In this document: piece after piece, positions 1 through 6,857 of the stretch | Layout of the letters: each line of letters opens with the position of its first letter | Numbering within the stretch: the first letter of the stretch is position 1 | Assembly: GCA_030747575.1 (NCBI GenBank) | Contig: JASLKI010000013.1 | Location: forward strand, 1 to 12,105 | DNA: 12,105 bases | Direction of reading: 5' to 3' | Origin: Verrucomicrobiota bacterium | GTDB lineage: Bacteria; Verrucomicrobiota; Verrucomicrobiia; Limisphaerales; UBA1096 | The notes under the pieces: generated by a model | The model's input: the letters and a program-made list of their open reading frames with translations, nothing else | Told to the model about the DNA's origin: nothing | Databases searched by the model: none | Made by a program: the position numbers and the translations under genes

Positions 1-66
1 GGAGCGGTGAGTCCGCAGATTATTCCTGCCAGCGAGGCGATGCAGTATGGCCGCGCGGTGAAATAA
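1..66 (+). CDS. 3' end of an unidentified gene (partial)
   Basis: Frame 1 is open from the left edge to a TAA at 64-66 and gives 21 residues ending in PASEAMQYGRAVK. A strong intrinsic terminator begins about 30 bases downstream, which supports this being a real gene end. The tail is too short to assign a family, and no function is proposed. The terminator separates it from the FAD oxidoreductase, so the two are probably not in one transcript. Confidence 0.55.
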   Translation, partial: GAVSPQIIPASEAMQYGRAVK

Positions 67-94
67 AATTCACACCACCAACTAAACCAACGAA

Positions 95-123
95 GGGTCC
101 GGCCTCGGCCGGGCCCTTTTTTT
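95..123 (+). terminator. Rho-independent terminator after the partial upstream gene
   Basis: The arms GGGTCCGGCC (95-104) and GGCCGGGCCC (107-116) pair with a single G-T wobble. The innermost bases open to make a small loop. Seven T residues (117-123) follow directly. This is a textbook intrinsic terminator for the gene ending at 66, and it leaves a gap of only 32 bases before the next start codon. Confidence 0.9.
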
Positions 124-155
124 AGGCAAACGTCAGATAAACAATAGAATTTAGA

Positions 156-1760
156 ATGAAAGAAAAACAGGCAAAATATGATGCCATAATAATAGGGGCC
201 GGTCACAATGGGCTAGTAACTGCAGGCTATCTCGCCAAACAAGGCAGGAAGGTTGCAATTTTTGAAAAAAGAGACGTTGTCGGTGGATGCGCCGTTACTG
301 AATCTCCATGGGAAGGCTATAAGGTTTCCAGCCTGGCCTATGTTAATAGTCTGTTTCATCCCCAGATCGTTAAAGACCTGAAACTCAAAGATCATGGCTT
401 CGAAATGATTCCCAGGGTTCCATCATCCTTTACGCCTTTCCCAGATGGCCGTCACCTGCTTTTAGGACCGGATAAACAATTCAATATCAAGCAAATTTCC
501 AAGTTCAGCAAGAAGGATGCAGAGGCTTATCCACACTATGAAGCCATGCTGGATGAAATAGCTCAGGTCATTGAACCTGTCCTGTTAATGACGCCCCCCA
601 ACCCGGGTAAACTGGCTTTCGGCGAGATGTTTCAATACGGGAAATTTTTATGGAAAAACAAACCGAACTTGAAAAAAAATTGGTCCACCCTGACCCGCCT
701 TATGGCCGGCTCAGCTATCGATATGCTGGATGAATGGTTCGAAAGCGAAGAGCTGAAAGTCACCCTGGCGACGGACGCTGTCATCGGAGTCAATGCCGGT
801 CCGGCATCACCCGGAACCGCCTATGTTTTATTCCATCATGTCATGGGTGAATGCAACGGAGTTCGTGGAGTCTGGGGCTATATGAAGGGCGGCATGGGGG
901 CCCTGTCCAACAGTATTGCATCCTCCTGCAAAGCGATGGGGGTCGATATTTTCACCAGTAGCGGTGTTGCAAAAATCAATGTCAAAGACGGACGCGCCCA
1001 GGGAGTGGTGACAGAAGCAGGCGACGATTATGAATGCGGGGTACTTGCAACCGGCGCAGATTGTAATATCACGTTCACCAAGTTAATGGATAAAAACGAT
1101 CTGCCGGATGATTTTTTACAGGATGTCAAAAGGATCAATTATGACAGTGCCTCGGTGAAAATAAATCTGGCACTTGCTGAATTGCCGAATTTTAAGGCTT
1201 GCCCGGGAACGGAGATCAGCCCATGGCATCACGGCACCATTCATATCTCTCCCAACATGCAGTATGTAATCGATGCCTATGCCGATTCCGTGGCCGGAAG
1301 ACCCAGCCGGTCTCCCATCATTGAGGCCACCCTTCCCAGTGCCCTGGATCCATCCGTGGCGCCTGAAGGAAAACACTTGATGAACTGTTTTGTTCAGTAT
1401 GGCCCCTATGACTTACGTGATGGTCTGAGTTGGGATGATGAAAAAGGGAAATTCCTGAATCGGGTGATAGAAATTCTAGGTGAATACGCCCCCAACCTGC
1501 CAGGATCTGTCCTTCATAGCCAGATCATCACCCCAGTTGACATGGAAAATGAATACAATCTCACGGGTGGAAATTTGTTTCATGGCCGCATGTCACTCGA
1601 CCAGATGTTTCACATGCGCCCCGTGCCCGGCTACGCGAATTATAAAACGCCCTTAAAAAATATGTATATCTGCGGCAGCTCGGCCCACCCCGGCGGCGGC
1701 GTAATGGGAACCCCCGGCTGGAACGCTGCCCGCATGATCCTGGATGAACATCGGAATTAG
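156..1760 (+). CDS. PYROXD2/CrtI-like FAD-dependent oxidoreductase
   Basis: This 534-residue protein belongs to the phytoene-desaturase-like flavoprotein superfamily (COG1233), closest in style to PYROXD2. The N-terminal Rossmann fold is clear: IIIGAGHNGL at residues 11-20 (GxGxxG), E37 as the probable ribose-binding acid, and the VGGC segment at 42-45. The C-terminal FAD signature MYICGSSAHPGGG begins near residue 503 and is followed by GTPGWNAARMI. The length is normal for the family. The ATG at 156 starts just ahead of the dinucleotide-binding strand, as expected, but has no clear Shine-Dalgarno sequence. Members oxidise or isomerise carotenoids or other hydrophobic or amine substrates. 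No other carotenoid gene is present, so a carotenoid role is not supported. It is followed by a Rieske oxygenase gene on the same strand. Family assignment is firm; the substrate is unknown. Confidence 0.88.
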   Translation: MKEKQAKYDAIIIGAGHNGLVTAGYLAKQGRKVAIFEKRDVVGGCAVTESPWEGYKVSSLAYVNSLFHPQIVKDLKLKDHGFEMIPRVPSSFTPFPDGRHLLLGPDKQFNIKQISKFSKKDAEAYPHYEAMLDEIAQVIEPVLLMTPPNPGKLAFGEMFQYGKFLWKNKPNLKKNWSTLTRLMAGSAIDMLDEWFESEELKVTLATDAVIGVNAGPASPGTAYVLFHHVMGECNGVRGVWGYMKGGMGALSNSIASSCKAMGVDIFTSSGVAKINVKDGRAQGVVTEAGDDYECGVLATGADCNITFTKLMDKNDLPDDFLQDVKRINYDSASVKINLALAELPNFKACPGTEISPWHHGTIHISPNMQYVIDAYADSVAGRPSRSPIIEATLPSALDPSVAPEGKHLMNCFVQYGPYDLRDGLSWDDEKGKFLNRVIEILGEYAPNLPGSVLHSQIITPVDMENEYNLTGGNLFHGRMSLDQMFHMRPVPGYANYKTPLKNMYICGSSAHPGGGVMGTPGWNAARMILDEHRN

Positions 1761-1892
1761 CATTTCGCACTCCCTCCTTCTAGCTTCTATGATTCGGATC
1801 GTCGTCGCGACTATTTGTGTTATCGTATTCGGTTTTCTCAAAGCGATGGAGGCGGACGGCCAGTGGGGGGGAGAGAGACCGAGCATCCAAAC

Positions 1893-1925
1893 GGCAGCTC
1901 CACGGTCAAGCGGGGTGGAGCTGCC
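1893..1925 (+). promoter_or_regulatory. Perfect 11-bp hairpin ahead of the Rieske gene
   Basis: GGCAGCTCCAC (1893-1903) is the exact reverse complement of GTGGAGCTGCC (1915-1925), with an 11-base loop (1904-1914). No T-tract follows, so it is not a canonical intrinsic terminator. It lies about 50 bases before the Rieske start codon, in the 215-base gap after the FAD gene. It could be an RNA structure in the 5' leader, an operator, or a weak terminator or attenuator. The structure is seen directly; the role is inference. Confidence 0.55.
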
Positions 1926-1963
1926 AGCGGAATCCCTGGACATAACGCGGTAATGAAAGTGCT

Positions 1964-1967
1964 GGAG
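1964..1967 (+). promoter_or_regulatory. Ribosome binding site of the Rieske gene
   Basis: GGAG at 1964-1967 lies eight bases before the ATG at 1976. It is one of the few recognisable Shine-Dalgarno sequences in the window and supports this start codon. Confidence 0.6.
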
Positions 1968-1975
1968 ATGACACG

Positions 1976-3076
1976 ATGGACGAGTTGATCAATGCATACA
2001 ATCCGGCTTTGCCTTTGCGTAAAGCGGTGACACCACCGAGTGCATGGTATGTTGACGAAACCTTCTCGAAACTCGAAAACGACGCCATCTTTGCTAAGAA
2101 CTGGTTGGTGGCCGGTCGTGTCGACCAACTTCAAAGTGAAGGCGACTACATTGCCACCGAAGTCGCGGGCCAACCGATCGTCATTGTGCAAGCCGATCAG
2201 ATTCGCGCTTTTTACAACGTCTGCCGCCACCACGCGGCCCAAGTTATTGAATCTGGCACGGGATGCACCAAAGCCATGCAATGTCCCTATCATGGGTGGA
2301 ATTACGGACTGGATGGCAAGTTGCACAGCACCCCTCAGTTCGCCGGCGCAGAGGAGTTTGACAAAGATGCTACTGGGCTGGTGCCTGTGAGGGTAGCCGC
2401 TTGGGAAAAATGGTTATTCGTTTGTCTGGATGAAAATGCAGATCCCTTGGAAGAATTTCTCGGAAGCCTCTACCACCAGCTAAAACCCTTCAACTTGGAC
2501 AACCTGAAATTCCACAAAAGAGTCAGCTATGACCTCGACTGCAACTGGAAGGTGTTTGTCGACAACTATCTCGACGGCGGCTACCATGTGCCTGTTTTAC
2601 ATAAAGGGCTGAACTCTGCCTTAGAATACAAACACTATCGGGTCACCACGAAGGATCGCCACTGTTTGCAGGATTGCCCCACCAGTAAAAAACAAGACGA
2701 TATCTCGACGGTGAGGACTGGTGACAAAGCCCATTACTATTGGCAATATCCCAACCTCATGATCAACCTTTATGAAGGCGTGATGGATACAAACATTGCC
2801 ATCCCGCTATCATCCACCCGCTGCCGGATCTATTTTGACTACTACTTCGGTGATGATCCAAAATATACCGAGGCGTTCAAACAACAGAGTGTGAAAGTTG
2901 CCCACCAGGTTCAGATCGAAGACGAGGACATTTGCGTTTCCGTGCAACGTGGACTGGCCTCCAATGCCTATAACACGGGAAGGCTCTCGCCGGAAAAGGA
3001 AGCTGGCGAGCACTTGTTTCACCGGCTCCTGCACCAAGATCTGGTGACTGCAAGGTCTGGCCTGCATATCTCATGA
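1976..3076 (+). CDS. Rieske [2Fe-2S] non-heme iron oxygenase, choline-monooxygenase-like
   Basis: This 366-residue protein is a Rieske oxygenase alpha subunit. The [2Fe-2S] ligands are C83-R-H85 and C103-P-Y-H106, with 17 residues between H85 and C103. The mononuclear iron site is in DNYLDGGYHVPVLH, with H204 and H209; the likely acidic ligand is D316 in QIEDEDICVSVQRG. The NYLDGGYHVP segment and the EAGEHLFHRLL tail resemble plant-type choline monooxygenase and the GbcA/CntA group that act on quaternary amines, rather than large aromatic-ring dioxygenases. Such enzymes hydroxylate or demethylate using electrons from a separate reductase, which is not encoded here. The usual Glu after the ICE-type Cys is Val (V321). 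It sits between an FAD oxidoreductase and an APH-type kinase on the same strand. Family is certain; the choline-like substrate is inferred. Confidence 0.9.
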   Translation: MDELINAYNPALPLRKAVTPPSAWYVDETFSKLENDAIFAKNWLVAGRVDQLQSEGDYIATEVAGQPIVIVQADQIRAFYNVCRHHAAQVIESGTGCTKAMQCPYHGWNYGLDGKLHSTPQFAGAEEFDKDATGLVPVRVAAWEKWLFVCLDENADPLEEFLGSLYHQLKPFNLDNLKFHKRVSYDLDCNWKVFVDNYLDGGYHVPVLHKGLNSALEYKHYRVTTKDRHCLQDCPTSKKQDDISTVRTGDKAHYYWQYPNLMINLYEGVMDTNIAIPLSSTRCRIYFDYYFGDDPKYTEAFKQQSVKVAHQVQIEDEDICVSVQRGLASNAYNTGRLSPEKEAGEHLFHRLLHQDLVTARSGLHIS

Positions 3077-3170
3077 GATTCCGGCGAAGGCTTCCAGAAC
3101 CGCCCAACTAATGCGCCGGAGCGAATAAACACTCAGAATTCCGAATATACGAAAAACAGTTAAAATCTCT

Positions 3171-4136
3171 TTGCAAAACGAAGTTCCCAATTTTGATAGT
3201 GAAAAGCTCGCCGAGCTGGCCATGCAGCTTTATGGCATTAAAGGAGAGATCTCTTCTCTTCCTTCTTTTGAAGATCAAAATACGCGTATTAAAACTTCAG
3301 CAGAAAGTTACGTTCTTAAGATTGCTAACAAAAGGTGGCCCAAAGAGGAGCTGGAACTACAAACTTTTGTGCTTGAACATTTAAAAGCGACGGCGCCAGA
3401 GCTTTCCTGCCCTCAGGTCATCGCCAGCAAAAGTGGCGACGCGATCACGATCGTTGATGGTTTTGCTATTCGTTTGTTTACTTTTTTAGAAGGCAAGAAT
3501 CTGGGAGAAGTTCTGAGGAGCCCTGAACTCAACTATGACATAGGCCGTTTTATGGGGCAGTTCACAAACGCCATGCAGAGTTTCACTCATCCTGTATCAG
3601 AAAGACCAAATGATTTTTGGAATCTCGATAACGTTTTGGCCTGCAAAATTTATCTTGAAGATGTCATTGATGAAGATGTTCGTGAGTGTATCGAAGCTTT
3701 TTATAAGCGTTATGAAAAAAATATATTACCCAAGCTAAAACATTTACGGAAAACGGTGGTGCACGGTGATGCCAACGAGCAAAATATTTTGGTGGCAGTC
3801 GACAGGCCTGCGAAAATGGCCGGGCTCATTGATTTTGGCGACACCCAACGGGCCTCACGCATCAATGACCTGGCCATCACCCTGGCCTATGCCCTGCTTG
3901 GGGAAGACGATTTCGAATCGGTGGCGCGTCAGATCATTAAAGGGTACACTGAAGTTTTTTCTCTTGAGCCAGACGAACTTGAGGTGTTGTTTGATCTCAT
4001 GGCCATGCGTCTGGTACAAAGCATCATTCTCACTTCCTACTCGGCCAAGAAATTCCCTGACAACAAATACATTGTCATTTCCCAAAAACCCGCCCGGGAA
4101 CTGCTCAAAAAACTTGAGACCTACGAATGGCACTGA
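3171..4136 (+). CDS. APH-fold phosphotransferase, hydroxylysine-kinase-like
   Basis: This 321-residue cytosolic kinase has the aminoglycoside-phosphotransferase/choline-kinase fold. Visible motifs are the ATP-binding lysine K50 in YVLKIAN, the Brenner motif HGDANEQN with catalytic D200 and metal-binding N205, and IDFGD with D221. The segments SFEDQN, INDLAITLAYALLG and the DNKYIVISQKPA tail match the stand-alone hydroxylysine kinase (AGPHD1) and the kinase domain often fused to class III aminotransferases. Here only the kinase is present; no aminotransferase or phospho-lyase follows. The start is TTG at 3171 without a clear ribosome binding site. The alignment favours it over the ATG at 3222, which would remove the first helix. 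The first two thirds of the gene are AT-rich (3661-3720 has 19 G/C in 60). It likely phosphorylates a small hydroxylated amine or amino acid; the exact substrate is unknown. Confidence 0.82.
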   Translation: MQNEVPNFDSEKLAELAMQLYGIKGEISSLPSFEDQNTRIKTSAESYVLKIANKRWPKEELELQTFVLEHLKATAPELSCPQVIASKSGDAITIVDGFAIRLFTFLEGKNLGEVLRSPELNYDIGRFMGQFTNAMQSFTHPVSERPNDFWNLDNVLACKIYLEDVIDEDVRECIEAFYKRYEKNILPKLKHLRKTVVHGDANEQNILVAVDRPAKMAGLIDFGDTQRASRINDLAITLAYALLGEDDFESVARQIIKGYTEVFSLEPDELEVLFDLMAMRLVQSIILTSYSAKKFPDNKYIVISQKPARELLKKLETYEWH

Positions 4137-4160
4137 CTTAAGGTCGAATGCTATACTGAT

Positions 4161-4195
4161 CTGTCGACTACGCTCGACAGGCGACCCTCGCCTTT
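4161..4195 (+). terminator. Tandem hairpins, possible terminator after the kinase gene
   Basis: CTGTCGA (4161-4167) and TCGACAG (4174-4180) form a perfect 7-bp stem with a 6-base loop. GGCGA (4180-4184) and TCGCC (4188-4192) form a second stem with a 3-base loop, followed by TTT. It lies 25 bases after the kinase stop codon. The short T-tract makes it a weak candidate terminator separating the kinase from the pho operon. Confidence 0.45.
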
Positions 4196-4273
4196 CAATT
4201 GCGTCTACCAGTTCAGACGGGTACTTCTATCGTCAAGATCAAAGGATAAGCCAGCCGAGCCCTTTTTGGTTTT

Positions 4274-4313
4274 GCGCTTGGCCAAGCGCTCGGGATACCT
4301 TGGCCAAGCGCAA
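4274..4313 (+). repeat. Twin CTTGGCCAAG palindromes upstream of phoU
   Basis: A perfect 16-bp palindrome GCGCTTGGCCAAGCGC lies at 4274-4289. A second CTTGGCCAAG lies at 4299-4308 and continues as CGCAA to 4313. The two TTGGCCAA cores are 22 bases apart, about two helical turns. They end 16 bases before the phoU start. The second copy is a 15-base exact match to 8129-8143. They could be a paired operator for the pho operon or a short interspersed palindromic repeat. They do not resemble the enterobacterial Pho box. Confidence 0.6.
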
Positions 4314-4328
4314 TCGCAGACCCAACTC

Positions 4329-4988
4329 ATGGCGTTCGATCAACAGGCTCTCTCCCTGTACAAGGAGAAACTTCTCATCATGGCCAGCCACGCCGAGGGG
4401 ATGGTCACCCGGGCGGTGCGTGCCCACATCGACCGCGACGAAGCCCTCGCCGGGCAGGCTCTCGAGACCGACGAGACCATCGACCAGTTCGAAATTCAGA
4501 TCGACCGGATCGCGCTTGGCCTGCTCGCCCAGCAACCCGGCGAGTTCGAACTGCGGCAGATCACCTGCGGCATGAAGATTGCCCGTGACCTCGAGCGCGT
4601 CGGCGACGAGGCCACCACCATCGCCCGCCGGGCCATCAAGCTCATGGCGCTCCCTCCCCTGTCCACGCCGCTCGAAATCGCCGAGATGACTTTCGTGGCC
4701 AACGCCATGCTCAAGGATGCGCTCGACGCCTTTGTCAGCGGCAACACCGTGCTCGCACGAGGAGTGATCCCCCGTGACAAGCGGGTCGATGAAATGAACA
4801 AAACCTATCAGGACAACCTGACCGAACTGATGGAAGCCTCGTCGGAGAACATCCGGCGCTGCCGGCACTTGACTGTCATCTGCAAGTGCCTCGAACGGAT
4901 CGCCGACCACGCGAAAAACATCGCCGAGGACGCGGTCCTGCTGCACGAGGCCAAGGACATCCGCCATGCTGGCACCGCGAACGAGTAA
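4329..4988 (+). CDS. phoU: Phosphate signalling regulator PhoU
   Basis: This 219-residue protein comprises two PhoU three-helix-bundle repeats. The paired metal-binding signatures are seen at DLERVGDE (residues 87-94, with E89 and D93) and CLERIADH (E189, D193), one per repeat. The length is close to the usual 220-240. PhoU is a cytoplasmic, membrane-associated adaptor that links the Pst phosphate transporter to the PhoR kinase and suppresses Pho signalling when phosphate is plentiful. The start is taken as ATG 4329, giving MAFDQQALSLYKEKLL, the normal PhoU N-terminus. The frame is open further upstream to a TTG at 4266, but that stretch runs through the palindromes and is not PhoU-like. phoB follows after 4 bases, so phoU heads a phoU-phoB-phoR operon. 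No pst transporter genes are in the window. Confidence 0.93.
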   Translation: MAFDQQALSLYKEKLLIMASHAEGMVTRAVRAHIDRDEALAGQALETDETIDQFEIQIDRIALGLLAQQPGEFELRQITCGMKIARDLERVGDEATTIARRAIKLMALPPLSTPLEIAEMTFVANAMLKDALDAFVSGNTVLARGVIPRDKRVDEMNKTYQDNLTELMEASSENIRRCRHLTVICKCLERIADHAKNIAEDAVLLHEAKDIRHAGTANE

Positions 4989-4992
4989 GCTC

Positions 4993-5694
4993 ATGCCCGG
5001 GAAAAACGACATCCGAATCCTGGTGGTCGATGACGAACCGGACGTCCTCGAGTTGGTCGTTTACCATCTCGAGAAGGAGGCCTACCGGGTGGACGTGGCG
5101 GACACCGGCGACAAGGCCCTCAAAATGGCCCGCGAGAATCTGCCCAGCCTGTTGGTTCTCGACCTGATGCTGCCGGGAATCAACGGACTCGAGATTTGCC
5201 GCCTGCTCAAGCGAGACCCCAAGACGCGCGACATCCCCATCCTCATGCTTACCGCCCGCGCCGCCGAGGAGGATCGCATCAAGGGGCTCGAACTAGGCGC
5301 GCACGACTACGTGACCAAGCCGTTCAGCCCGCGCGAGCTCGTGCTGCGGATCAAAAACCTGCTTCGCCTCACCGAGAAAAGCCCGAACGGCGTCGAGCTC
5401 ATCGAAGCCGGGCCGTTCCGCCTGGATACCATCCGGCATCAGGCCACAGCCGGTGGCAGGTCGCTGAACATCACCGCCACCGAGTTCAAGCTGCTCTGCC
5501 TGCTGGCCAGCCGCCCCGGCGAGGTGCAGCCGCGCGAAACACTCCTGCGCGATGTCTGGGGCTACGAACCCACGCTCGACACCCGCACCGTGGACACCAC
5601 GATGCAGCGTCTCCGGGCCAAGCTGGGCCAGGCGGCCCACCACTTGGAGACGGTTCGCGGCGTCGGCTATCGCTTGACCGTCTTGAACGCATGA
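4993..5694 (+). CDS. phoB: Phosphate regulon response regulator PhoB (OmpR/PhoB family)
   Basis: This 233-residue two-domain regulator begins with a receiver domain: acidic pair D13/D14, phospho-acceptor D57 in VLDLMLPG, T87, and K109 in VTKPFSP. A C-terminal winged-helix DNA-binding domain follows (about 135-230), with TATEFKLLCLLASRPG and the recognition-helix region TRTVDTTMQRLRAKLG. Phosphorylated PhoB activates phosphate-starvation genes. The start is uncertain. ATG 4993 lies 4 bases after the phoU stop and gives a normal short N-terminus. ATG 4966 is in frame, overlaps phoU, and has AAGGA eight bases upstream. The stop overlaps the phoR start as ATGA, indicating translational coupling. 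Position between phoU and phoR makes the Pho assignment strong, although OmpR-family paralogues look alike by sequence alone. Confidence 0.9.
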   Translation: MPGKNDIRILVVDDEPDVLELVVYHLEKEAYRVDVADTGDKALKMARENLPSLLVLDLMLPGINGLEICRLLKRDPKTRDIPILMLTARAAEEDRIKGLELGAHDYVTKPFSPRELVLRIKNLLRLTEKSPNGVELIEAGPFRLDTIRHQATAGGRSLNITATEFKLLCLLASRPGEVQPRETLLRDVWGYEPTLDTRTVDTTMQRLRAKLGQAAHHLETVRGVGYRLTVLNA

Positions 5695-6833
5695 CCGGCT
5701 GGATTGTAGCCATCCTACTTTTGTCCGGGCTGATCGGGCTGCACCTTGGGTGGCGGCGGCGCTACCGCTTGCTGGCGCTTGGCCAGGCGGCCAAGCCGGC
5801 CGGAGTGACCGATGCGCTTGGCGTGACCGACATGTTCGAGAACATGGCCGAGGGCGTGCTCGTCACCAACCAGAAGGGCATCATCGAGTTTGCCAACCCG
5901 TCCTTCTGCAAATTGTTCGAGCTGGCCGCCGAGCCAAAAGGTCAAACCGTGATGGAAGCCATCCGCATCCACGAAGTTCACGAGTTGGCCAACCTCCTGA
6001 GACAGAACAACCAAGTCGTCCAGGAGGAAATCATGCTGCCCAACCTCGACCAGCAGTTCCTGCAAGTCAACGGGGTGGCCATCCGCGACAGGAACGAAAA
6101 TCACCGGGGCGCCATCTTCGTCTTCCACGACCTCACCCGGCTCAAGCGACTGGAAAACCTGCGGCAGGAATTCGTGGCCAACGTCAGCCACGAGTTGCGC
6201 ACCCCGCTCTCGATCATCAAGGGATACGTCGAGACGCTGCTCGACTCCGAGACGGACGCCGAGTCGCTCTCCCATCGCTTCCTCAAGAAAATCGAAAACC
6301 ACTCCAACCGGTTGACCTTCCTGATCGAGGACATCCTGGCATTGTCCCATCTCGAGTCCGGCGACATCGGCCTCGACCAGCGGGACGTGAACGTCCGCCA
6401 ACTCGCCGAGGGCGTGCTGGATGGCCTCCGGGAAATGGCCGACAAAAAAAAGGTGCGCCTCGAGAATGGCGTGCCCGAAAACCTCACGTTGTTTGCCGAC
6501 AGCCAGCGGCTGTTTCAGGCGCTAAACAACCTGGTCGAAAACGGGATCAAGTACGGCGGCGCGTGCGTCCGCGTCTCAGCCACCAATGCGAATGGCGAAC
6601 TCGACCTCTGCGTGGAGGACGACGGCACCGGCATTCCCGCCGAGGCGTGCGAGCGAATCTTCGAGCGGTTCTTCCGCGTGGACAAGGCACGCTCCCGGGA
6701 ACTGGGCGGCACCGGCCTCGGCCTGAGCATCGTCAAGCATATCACCCAACTCCACGGCGGCACCGCCCGGGTCGAAAGCACGCTTGGCCAAGGCGCAAGT
6801 TTCCACCTCACCTTCCCCACCCCACAAATCTGA
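5691..6833 (+). CDS. phoR: Phosphate regulon sensor histidine kinase PhoR
   Basis: This 380-residue sensor kinase has one membrane segment at residues 3-20, a PAS-like domain (about 45-160, with ENMAEGVLVTNQKGIIEFAN), a HisKA dimerisation domain with the phospho-acceptor H167 in FVANVSHELRTPLS, and a HATPase_c domain. The ATP lid boxes are complete: N box NNLVENGIKYGG (279-290), DDGTGIP, the F box ERIFERFF and G2 GGTGLGLSIVKH. In the N box the usual Ala after Asn is Gly. There is no periplasmic sensor domain, as in other PhoR proteins, which sense phosphate through Pst and PhoU. The ATG at 5691 overlaps the phoB stop by four bases and fixes the start; the same frame is open further upstream only as a shadow of phoB. 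It converges with nupC, leaving 24 bases between the stops and no obvious terminator. Confidence 0.92.
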   Translation: MTGWIVAILLLSGLIGLHLGWRRRYRLLALGQAAKPAGVTDALGVTDMFENMAEGVLVTNQKGIIEFANPSFCKLFELAAEPKGQTVMEAIRIHEVHELANLLRQNNQVVQEEIMLPNLDQQFLQVNGVAIRDRNENHRGAIFVFHDLTRLKRLENLRQEFVANVSHELRTPLSIIKGYVETLLDSETDAESLSHRFLKKIENHSNRLTFLIEDILALSHLESGDIGLDQRDVNVRQLAEGVLDGLREMADKKKVRLENGVPENLTLFADSQRLFQALNNLVENGIKYGGACVRVSATNANGELDLCVEDDGTGIPAEACERIFERFFRVDKARSRELGGTGLGLSIVKHITQLHGGTARVESTLGQGASFHLTFPTPQI

Positions 6834-6857
6834 AACGGCGGAGTCGCAAACGTCTGC

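Noticed and set aside
1744..1953. Small open frame overlapping the end of the FAD gene, with a hydrophobic N-terminus
   Set aside because: It starts inside the FAD gene, has no ribosome binding site, its second half is compositionally odd and runs through the hairpin, and no family was recognised.
3080..3120. 7-bp inverted repeat TCCGGCG / CGCCGGA after the Rieske gene
   Set aside because: The loop is 27 bases and no T-tract follows; too weak to call a terminator.
4266..4328. Upstream TTG start for phoU adding 21 residues
   Set aside because: The added residues are encoded by the palindromic repeats and precede the conserved PhoU N-terminus; ATG 4329 fits better.
4239..5012. 257-codon minus-strand open frame opposite phoU
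   Set aside because: Antisense to phoU, whose two metal-binding repeats are intact; the translation has no recognisable motif.
5196..5690. Long open extension upstream of phoR in the phoR frame
   Set aside because: It is the +1 shadow of phoB, arginine- and proline-rich, and the ATGA overlap at 5691 gives a natural phoR start.
5715..6401. 228-codon open frame on the minus strand opposite phoR
   Set aside because: It lies antisense to well-supported PAS and HisKA domains; high GC makes such antisense frames common. No motif was seen.
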